Source: CAZUTK01 sp964623265
GTDB lineage: Bacteria > Electryoneota > B3-LCP
NCBI GenBank assembly: GCA_964623265.1
Contig: CAZUTK010000058.1
Coordinates: forward strand, 1-17,462
Direction: 5' to 3'
Length of the DNA stretch: 17,462 nucleotides
Part shown: piece by piece, positions 8,187 to 13,813 of the stretch
How positions within the stretch are numbered: the stretch's first letter is position 1
Layout of the letters: each line of letters begins with the position of its first letter
Notes under the pieces: generated by a model
Seen by the model: the letters and a program-made list of their open reading frames with translations, nothing else
Databases searched by the model: none
What the model was told of the DNA's origin: nothing
Position numbers and translations under genes: made by a program

Positions 8187-9502
8187 GATGCGATACGCCT
8201 CTTCAACTTGGCGATGATTTCGATCCCTCTGAACATCAGGTCAATCAGAGGCGTATCCGGATTGGTATAAAACAGCGCGTGGAGTTCCTCCTGGGTTTCC
8301 GGCAGAAGATTGGTATCCTGCCGGATGACGCCCTGTTCCAACGCCAGGCGATAGATGGCGGTGTCGGGTTCGATCCGGATATTGGTCAATCCGAAACCGT
8401 ATTGCTTGTCCCGCAGGTGATAACGAGCTTTCTGCCAAAATATCATCAATCGGAAGAAATCCTTATAGGTCTGCCCGGGCGGATTGATGAAGAAATTAAA
8501 CCCAAATTCCGCACCGTTAGACTTTTTCGCGATTTCATATACTTTGTAAATATCCTCAACGCGGGAATTTTTCTGCAGGATTTTCAACGTTTTTTCGCTG
8601 AACCCGTCCGGTGAAAATGAGAAATATTTGCATCCGGCTTCTCTTGCCAGCTTGTAAAAATCCTCGGAAAACGCCCGTTCGTTGAACCATGCAGACCAGG
8701 GCACATTCAGCTTCTGCCGGATGATCTCTTCGCAAATCGCGACGGCGTGAGCTTCCGGGATATTGAAAATCGAATCTACGAACATAAAGCGATCAATATC
8801 GAAAAGCCGCTTCAACTCGGCGATATCCGCGACGATTTTCTGCGGATCCCGCAGACGATAATAGGCACCATTTAAAAAAGAGTAGGTGCAGTATGCGCAT
8901 TTCAGAATGCACCCGCGTTTGGACTGAATTCCGATGGCATCCACCTGACCTTTATAGGGTTCGGCGTCAATCAAGTCCCAGCGGGGGGTGGGCAACGCGT
9001 TGAAGTCCAGTAACCGGGGCGGGCTGGACTGGACGATTTCGCCGTCGCGGCGGAAGAGGACACCGGTCGCATTTTCAGGATGGTCGAGGTCCGCCAGCAA
9101 TTCCGGGAACGATTCTTCCGCTTCCAGCAGGACTCCCATTTCGATTTCGGGGAAACGGAGCATGAAATCTCGGGCAAAGATGGAAAACCCGGAACCGCCG
9201 ATGATGCGGCGCGCCTTCGGAGCATGCTGGATGATCGTCTCAAGCGTGGGGCGCAGAGTGGGGACGTACACAAAAGGATCGCGGAATTGAGTATTATCCA
9301 CATTGCGCTGCGATAATCCTACGACATCCGGCTGAAAATCGCGCAGACGTTCTGCCAGCGCTCCATAAGGATTATCGAAGACGTTGAGATCGAGAATCCG
9401 CACCTCGTGATCCCGCAGCATCGCGCCGAGGTACGCCAAACCCAGCGGATAGACTAATTTTTCACGCCGCCCCAGATATGCTTGAACCAGAAGGATCTTC
9501 AA
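8183..9502 (-). CDS. B12-binding-domain radical SAM protein (TTG start)
   Basis: 439 residues. The first 140 or so form a Rossmann-like cobalamin-binding-type domain (MKILLVQAYLG, PLGLAYLGAML, DVVGLSQRN, RRIIGGSGFS). I find no DxHxxG motif, so cobalamin, if bound, would not be held by that lower-ligand His. The radical SAM core starts with KRGCILKCAYCTY: Cys198, Cys202, Cys205 (CX3CX2C). The C-terminal part includes SPDGFSEKTLKIL and NFFINPPGQT, typical of the B12-binding/radical SAM (BchE-like, class B) group. Members perform methylations, cyclisations and other radical steps on lipids, sugars or cofactors. An in-frame TAA five codons upstream leaves TTG 9502 as the only start, with a weak GAG about 9 nt before it. 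It follows the flippase by 35 bp and overlaps the next radical SAM gene by 4 bp. Substrate unknown. Confidence 0.88.
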   Translation of the reverse strand: MKILLVQAYLGRREKLVYPLGLAYLGAMLRDHEVRILDLNVFDNPYGALAERLRDFQPDVVGLSQRNVDNTQFRDPFVYVPTLRPTLETIIQHAPKARRIIGGSGFSIFARDFMLRFPEIEMGVLLEAEESFPELLADLDHPENATGVLFRRDGEIVQSSPPRLLDFNALPTPRWDLIDAEPYKGQVDAIGIQSKRGCILKCAYCTYSFLNGAYYRLRDPQKIVADIAELKRLFDIDRFMFVDSIFNIPEAHAVAICEEIIRQKLNVPWSAWFNERAFSEDFYKLAREAGCKYFSFSPDGFSEKTLKILQKNSRVEDIYKVYEIAKKSNGAEFGFNFFINPPGQTYKDFFRLMIFWQKARYHLRDKQYGFGLTNIRIEPDTAIYRLALEQGVIRQDTNLLPETQEELHALFYTNPDTPLIDLMFRGIEIIAKLKRRIAS

Positions 9503-9537
9503 TGAATTCGTCTCGGATTATTTTTTTCACCGGGATC

Positions 9538-11031
9538 TTACTGGACATCGTCGTTCCGGACGGATCGGGACGAGAGCACACCGGCACGTCTACCCCACCC
9601 CCGCAGTGTCTGCTTCATAAATGCCCTTTGATCTACTGACACCACGCGGAACAACCAGATGAAAAAAAGATACACTAAGCCGAACAACGCGAAAGTATAA
9701 TAAAAGGGCAAATCCCGGATCAACCAAAGGAAAACAGCGGCGCAGATCACCGCGCTCAAAGGCTTGATCATAATCCGGCTAAAATCGAAAGTAGCGACGT
9801 ATTTGCACGCCAGAGAATACATCACCACAAAACAAGCCACATCCGCCGCCAGAGTCCCCACGGCGGCACCCATGATACCATAGATGGGTACGAAAATCAG
9901 GTCGGCGATGAGCTTGACGGAGAAGATGATGCCCGAACCCACCACGACCAGCTTCTGCCGCCCGATAGCTGTGAATGAGAGATCGAAAAAATAGAGCAAC
10001 GCATGAAATATGATCACCGGCGAGATGACCGCCAGAACCGCTGCAGAAGGTTCGTATTCCGCGCCGAAGATTGAAATCGTCAATTCCCGGGCTTCAATAA
10101 CCAGGTATGCTGTGATTCCCATGGTGATCACAGCAATCGCCTTCAAATAACCCTGTCCATCTTCGTGGAGTTTCTGGAGCGATTCCTTCGCTGCTCGCGT
10201 CAGATGAGGCAAAAGCACCCAAATCATCGGGATCAGCACGGTGAACAGCGTCGTAATGACGCGGAACGGCACGCCGAATAAACCTGTCTCCTCCGCGCTC
10301 CGAAAATACTTCAAAATGAGCACATCAATCTGGAAATAATAGCTGTGAAACGTGAAGGCGATGCCGATCGGCAATGATTCCTTCACGAAAAAACGCCAAG
10401 TTTTCGGGTCGAAAGTAAGCCGGGGGCGGATGAATTTGCGGGAGACCATACGCATCGCCAGCAACCCCTGCCCTGCTTCCGCCAAGAGCAGCGCTCCGAA
10501 GATGGGGACCAATCCCCCGCCCAACAAGACGATAATTACGGTGGCGACCGCTTTGATAATCTGATACAGCGTTGTGGCGATGACGCGGAATTCCATCCTC
10601 TCATATGCCAGGAATACCGCATAACCGACCACCGTAAGAATTTCCCGAAAGAACAGCGTGCCGATAAACGCGAGCAGAATCGCCCAGATTTCTTCCTGAC
10701 TGCCGCCGACCAGCAGCGTGGTCCCTATTCCCAGCGGCAGTGTAAAAAGTACGATCAATAATTTTAATGTGAGGGTGGAACCGATATATTCACGCGAGAA
10801 TTCTTTGTTGCGAGTCACCTCGCGAATCAAAATATGATCCAGACCCAGATCCACCAGTGGGACGAATATCGTGACGAAAGCGTAAATATAAGTATATCTG
10901 CCCATCCCTTCGGGACCCAGATAGCGAGCCAGGAGCACCGCGATCCCGAAGGTGACGACGACGTCAATGCCGCGGGCGATAAAACTGAAAAAAGTATTAT
11001 GAACGATGGACTCAATTCGATTGGCGCTCAG
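9538..11031 (-). CDS. Wzx-type polysaccharide flippase (MATE/MOP superfamily), apparent CTG start
   Basis: 497 residues with about 12-14 hydrophobic segments. The N-terminus SANRIESIVHNTFFSFIARG leads into GIAVLLARYLGPEGMGRYTY, the typical opening of polysaccharide biosynthesis/oligosaccharide flippase proteins, followed by DLGLDHILIREVTR. Such proteins move undecaprenyl-diphosphate-linked glycans across the inner membrane. The first in-frame GTG (10938) would remove half of the first helix, yet the conserved sequence continues upstream to the end of the DAHP synthase gene, with no in-frame ATG, GTG or TTG in the region I read (11031-11220). The best start is CTG at 11031: its TG forms part of the upstream TGA stop (CTGA overlap), and a GGGAG lies 8 nt before it (11044-11040). 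Tight coupling to the DAHP synthase gene is therefore likely. The family call is secure; the exact start is not proven. Confidence 0.85.
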   Translation of the reverse strand: MSANRIESIVHNTFFSFIARGIDVVVTFGIAVLLARYLGPEGMGRYTYIYAFVTIFVPLVDLGLDHILIREVTRNKEFSREYIGSTLTLKLLIVLFTLPLGIGTTLLVGGSQEEIWAILLAFIGTLFFREILTVVGYAVFLAYERMEFRVIATTLYQIIKAVATVIIVLLGGGLVPIFGALLLAEAGQGLLAMRMVSRKFIRPRLTFDPKTWRFFVKESLPIGIAFTFHSYYFQIDVLILKYFRSAEETGLFGVPFRVITTLFTVLIPMIWVLLPHLTRAAKESLQKLHEDGQGYLKAIAVITMGITAYLVIEARELTISIFGAEYEPSAAVLAVISPVIIFHALLYFFDLSFTAIGRQKLVVVGSGIIFSVKLIADLIFVPIYGIMGAAVGTLAADVACFVVMYSLACKYVATFDFSRIMIKPLSAVICAAVFLWLIRDLPFYYTFALFGLVYLFFIWLFRVVSVDQRAFMKQTLRGWGRRAGVLSSRSVRNDDVQ

Positions 11032-11044
11032 GGTCGTGTCTCCC
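11028..11044 (-). promoter_or_regulatory. Shine-Dalgarno plus CTG start overlapping a TGA stop
   Basis: Read on the minus strand, GGGAG (11044-11040) is followed by an 8-nt spacer and then CTGA. TGA ends the DAHP synthase frame and CTG opens the flippase frame. The arrangement resembles the common ATGA stop/start overlap but with a rare CTG initiator. It decides the flippase start, because no standard start codon lies nearby in frame. Initiation at CTG is inferred from position and conservation of the following residues only. Confidence 0.5.
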
Positions 11045-11837
11045 GCATTGTGCGATTCGATCGTTTCTCTTCCTGCACCGAGATGAACTGGATCACATCG
11101 TTCACCTCTTCCATCATCTCTCGGAAATGGGGAAAATCCAGAGTCTGCAGACCGTCTGAGAGCGCCTTCTTGGGATTGGGATGAACTTCCACCATAATGC
11201 CGTCCGCACCCGCCATCAATCCCGCCAGTGCCATCGGGATGACAATATCACTTCGTCCGGTGCCGTGAGAAGGATCCACAATGACGGGAAGTCCGGACAT
11301 CTTCTTTAAGATTGGAACGGAAGCGAGGTCGAGTGTGTTACGAGTGATGTGATCGAACGTTCGAATGCCGCGTTCGCAGAGCATCACGCGCTTATTCCCT
11401 TCCTTCAAAATGTATTCCGATGCAAGCAGAAACTCTTCGACTGTCGCCATAAAACTGCGCTTCAACAACACCGGCTTATCTGTGCGTCCGATTCGCTTCA
11501 ATAAGGGATAATTGAACATATTGCGCGCCCCGACTTGAAGCACATCCGCGTACTTCATGATCAGATCCAGCTCTTCGGGCTCCATGACTTCCGTCACGGT
11601 CAACAGCTGAGTCTCTTCACCCGCTTCCTTCAAGTAAAACAGCCCCTGTGGCCCCAAACCCTGAAAGGAATGCGGCGACGTGCGGGGCTTGTATGCTCCG
11701 CCGCGCAGCATTTGAGCGCCCTGAGCTTTGACTTCCCGAGCGATTTGCAACAGCTGCTCCCGACCCTCGATTGCGCAGGGACCCGCGATGATGATCTTCT
11801 GGGGTCCTCCTACGGTCAATTCTCCGATCTTGAACAT
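11028..11837 (-). CDS. aroF: 3-deoxy-7-phosphoheptulonate (DAHP) synthase, short type I-beta form
   Basis: 269 residues. It catalyses phosphoenolpyruvate plus erythrose 4-phosphate to DAHP, the first committed step of the shikimate pathway, in the cytosol. Signatures: IIAGPCAIEG (metal-binding Cys), LRGGAYKPRTSPHSFQGLG, QVGARNMFN, LLKRSFMAT, LCERGIRTFDHITRNTLD, VIVDPSHGTGRSD (metal-binding His) and MVEVHPNP (Glu). All usual active-site blocks look intact, favouring DAHP synthase over the related KDO8P synthase. It has neither the N-terminal ferredoxin-like regulatory domain of the Thermotoga type nor the N-terminal chorismate mutase domain of the Bacillus type. Strikingly, a chorismate-mutase-like domain ends the protein encoded 31 bp upstream. 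An in-frame TAA just upstream fixes the start at ATG 11837. The gene overlaps the flippase start. Placed inside a glycan operon, it probably serves a dedicated aromatic supply, although a housekeeping role cannot be excluded. The symbol is given loosely for the family. Confidence 0.9.
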   Translation of the reverse strand: MFKIGELTVGGPQKIIIAGPCAIEGREQLLQIAREVKAQGAQMLRGGAYKPRTSPHSFQGLGPQGLFYLKEAGEETQLLTVTEVMEPEELDLIMKYADVLQVGARNMFNYPLLKRIGRTDKPVLLKRSFMATVEEFLLASEYILKEGNKRVMLCERGIRTFDHITRNTLDLASVPILKKMSGLPVIVDPSHGTGRSDIVIPMALAGLMAGADGIMVEVHPNPKKALSDGLQTLDFPHFREMMEEVNDVIQFISVQEEKRSNRTMRETRP

Positions 11838-11868
11838 GGCTTCGCCATTCGATTAGACAGACGCCGTC

Positions 11869-13641
11869 TTATGGTTGTATCAGCAGATCCAGCGCAATGA
11901 TCTTGCGGAAAATCTCTTCGACCGCTTCGTCGTATATCGGACCTTTGTTCTGTTCGATGATGCGCGCGATCATCTCATCCCCATGCAAACTCGAATACAG
12001 CGGTTGCGACTGCTGCTCTTTCAACGCCAGTATCCTCTGTATCAATTCCACGCGGGCATTCAACAGATCCAGGATTTTGGAATCAATGGACTGAACGCGC
12101 CTTTGCAAAGCCTGAGCTTCGTCTTCCGCAATTTCGTCCAGCGCCTCCCGAGCCAATGCGGCAGACGGTAGTTTGCCGGTTGNNNNNNNNNNCAGATCTT
12201 CTCGGATTTCGATGGAAACGGGCACTTTGTAATCCGCCAGAGTGCGGCGGCAGAAAGCGCGGATATCCTTCACGTCCAGAGATGCACCAGGCTTCAAAAC
12301 GACAAACGCCTTGGGCACCTCACCGCGCATCGGATCGGGCAGAGCGATCACCGCGGCTTCATCAATTTGCGGATGCTCTTCCAGAGCCATTTCCACTTCG
12401 GTGGGGTACACCTTCATCCCGGCGACTTTCATCAGCCCGCTGCGGCGCCCGAGAAAAAAGTAGAATCCGGCTTCGTTTCTGCGCACCATATCCCCGGTGT
12501 AGCAGGCGCCGTGGTGGAAGGTAGCTTGCGTCTCGGCGGGCAGATTAAAATACCCCTGCACCACGCCAGGCCCCGCAATGACCAATTCCCCCACCTCACC
12601 CACATCAGCTTCCCGGCCTCCGGAACCCAGGACATGCACCTCGTAGCCGGGACACGGTTTGCCGATGGAACCCGGATAAGACCCGTCCAGCGGCGCATTC
12701 GCCAGAGCGATTCCGGTAGTTTCTGTGCTGCCCCATACTGGGAGAAACCGCACCTGAAAAATCTCCTCGAATTCTTTACACAATTCCGGTGGAGAGTACA
12801 TACCTCCTGCTTCCGGAATCCGCATCGAAGAAAAATCGAACTCGCCGGAACGACCCAATGGAAAGAGTGATTTATAAAATGGCGGCACCGCCATGACGCA
12901 GGTCACCTTGAACTGCTCGATCACTCGGGCGATGGTCCTCGGGTACATACTATCCAGAAGCACCATCGTCCCCCCGAGATAGATGGAACGGCAGAAGATT
13001 TCGTGGGGATGCGCATACATAGGAAACATGCATAGGTGCACGTCGCGATTGTCCATCTTCATGATTTCAACCGCGCCTTTGGTGTTCCAAATCAGATTCC
13101 CGTGCGTGGTGATCGCACCTTTGGGCAAGCCGGTTGTCCCGGAGGTATAATTCAGGTAAGCAACATCGTTTTCTTCGATCTGAACGCCGGGTGCCCGTTC
13201 CGATTCCTTCGCGAGGAATTCGTCGAACGACAGTATTTTTTTCTGATTCACCCGCCCTGTGATGATAATGCGGCTCTGGGGGTGATTCGGTATGAACAGC
13301 TTCGTCAAGAGGGGATAAAAGAGGGGATCCGTGATCACGGCAAATGGATTCAAATGATCGAAGGTAACCCGCAGCATGTCGGGCTTCAATCGCATATTCA
13401 CGGGTGCGATGATCCCGCCGGCACGCGTGACCCCTAAGAAGGCGACTACCGCTTCTATGGTCTTGGGCAGCAACATCCCAACTACATCCCCGCGTTTCAA
13501 GCCGAGATTCAGCAAGCCGTTCGCCAGCGCGTTGACTTGATTGTTCAACTGCCGGTAGGTGAGATTTTGCTTTCTGGAAAGGATGGCGAACTTTTCCGGG
13601 CTGCTCTGGTCAGCTCTTTCCAGCATGCGATCCAGAGTCAT
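11869..13641 (-). CDS. AMP-forming acyl/aryl-CoA ligase fused to a chorismate-mutase-like (AroQ) domain
   Basis: 590 residues including four unknown ones at the N run. Residues 1-505 are an ANL-superfamily adenylate-forming ligase: P-loop YTSGTTGLPKG (165-175), WGSTETTG (303-310), YTGD (381-384), hinge region 398-417, and TGKL (488-491) with the C-terminal lysine at 490. Such enzymes activate a carboxylic acid with ATP and usually load it on CoA. Residues 511-590 form an all-helical AroQ-type chorismate mutase domain: RVQSIDSKILDLLNARVEL, Lys541, IIEQNKGPIYDEAVEEIF. By eye it resembles the N-terminal CM domain of Bacillus-type CM-DAHP synthases most. Expected Arg (helix 1 and loop) and Glu catalytic positions look substituted. 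ATG 13641 has AGAGGT 5 nt upstream (13652-13647). DAHP synthase follows after 31 bp. The ligase call is secure, the CM-like domain strong, and the acid substrate unknown; an aromatic acid is an inference from context. Confidence 0.88.
   Translation of the reverse strand: MTLDRMLERADQSSPEKFAILSRKQNLTYRQLNNQVNALANGLLNLGLKRGDVVGMLLPKTIEAVVAFLGVTRAGGIIAPVNMRLKPDMLRVTFDHLNPFAVITDPLFYPLLTKLFIPNHPQSRIIITGRVNQKKILSFDEFLAKESERAPGVQIEENDVAYLNYTSGTTGLPKGAITTHGNLIWNTKGAVEIMKMDNRDVHLCMFPMYAHPHEIFCRSIYLGGTMVLLDSMYPRTIARVIEQFKVTCVMAVPPFYKSLFPLGRSGEFDFSSMRIPEAGGMYSPPELCKEFEEIFQVRFLPVWGSTETTGIALANAPLDGSYPGSIGKPCPGYEVHVLGSGGREADVGEVGELVIAGPGVVQGYFNLPAETQATFHHGACYTGDMVRRNEAGFYFFLGRRSGLMKVAGMKVYPTEVEMALEEHPQIDEAAVIALPDPMRGEVPKAFVVLKPGASLDVKDIRAFCRRTLADYKVPVSIEIREDLXXXXTGKLPSAALAREALDEIAEDEAQALQRRVQSIDSKILDLLNARVELIQRILALKEQQSQPLYSSLHGDEMIARIIEQNKGPIYDEAVEEIFRKIIALDLLIQP
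12183..12192. other. Assembly gap (10 Ns) inside the ligase gene
   Basis: Ten ambiguous bases interrupt the ligase between EDL and TGKL. Ten bases keep the frame and leave exactly four residues, which is what the common family motif LPRTxTGK requires at this place. The true gap length is therefore probably equal or very close to ten. The fusion with the chorismate-mutase-like domain does not depend on the gap, because the TGKL ligase motif and the CM domain lie on the same side of it. Confidence 0.97.
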
Positions 13642-13667
13642 TCAGTACCTCTTTTTTGTATCTATGA

Positions 13668-13696
13668 AATTTACGCTATTTTTTCTCAGAAGTCAA
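13668..13696 (-). promoter_or_regulatory. Promoter of the glycan/aromatic operon
   Basis: On the minus strand, TTGACT (13696-13691) is followed by 17 nt and TAAATT (13673-13668). The downstream bases read TAAATTTC, which also approaches the Bacteroidota -7 consensus TAnnTTTG. It lies 26 bp upstream of the ATG of the ligase-CM gene, in the 172-bp spacer 13642-13813 separating it from the secreted-protein gene. It is the only convincing promoter I see in this spacer, and tight gene spacing to the left suggests it drives all ten genes down to base 1. The spacer holds nothing else that I recognise. Confidence 0.6.
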
Positions 13697-13813
13697 TGCA
13701 AAATCCAGCGTTCCTGCATCACCTTTTTTCCGGCTGTATTTCGAGCATAAATTCACATATTCATTCATTTTAGTTCAACCAGCGCCCCCCCTTGAAGACA
13801 GGCGTTATGATCG

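Noticed and set aside
11028..11837. Alternative identity as KDO8P synthase or sialic-acid-type synthase in a glycan cluster
   Set aside because: The blocks GGAYKPRTSP, CERGIRTF, TRNTLD and DPSHGTGR are those of DAHP synthase type I-beta.
12183..12192. Idea that the ligase-chorismate mutase fusion is an artefact of scaffolding across the N run
   Set aside because: The TGKL ligase motif lies on the same side of the gap as the CM domain, and the gap leaves exactly the number of residues the family motif needs.
13780..13806. Possible terminator after the 886-residue gene
   Set aside because: Only about 4-5 bp (CGCC with GGCG) could pair and no T-run follows on the minus strand.
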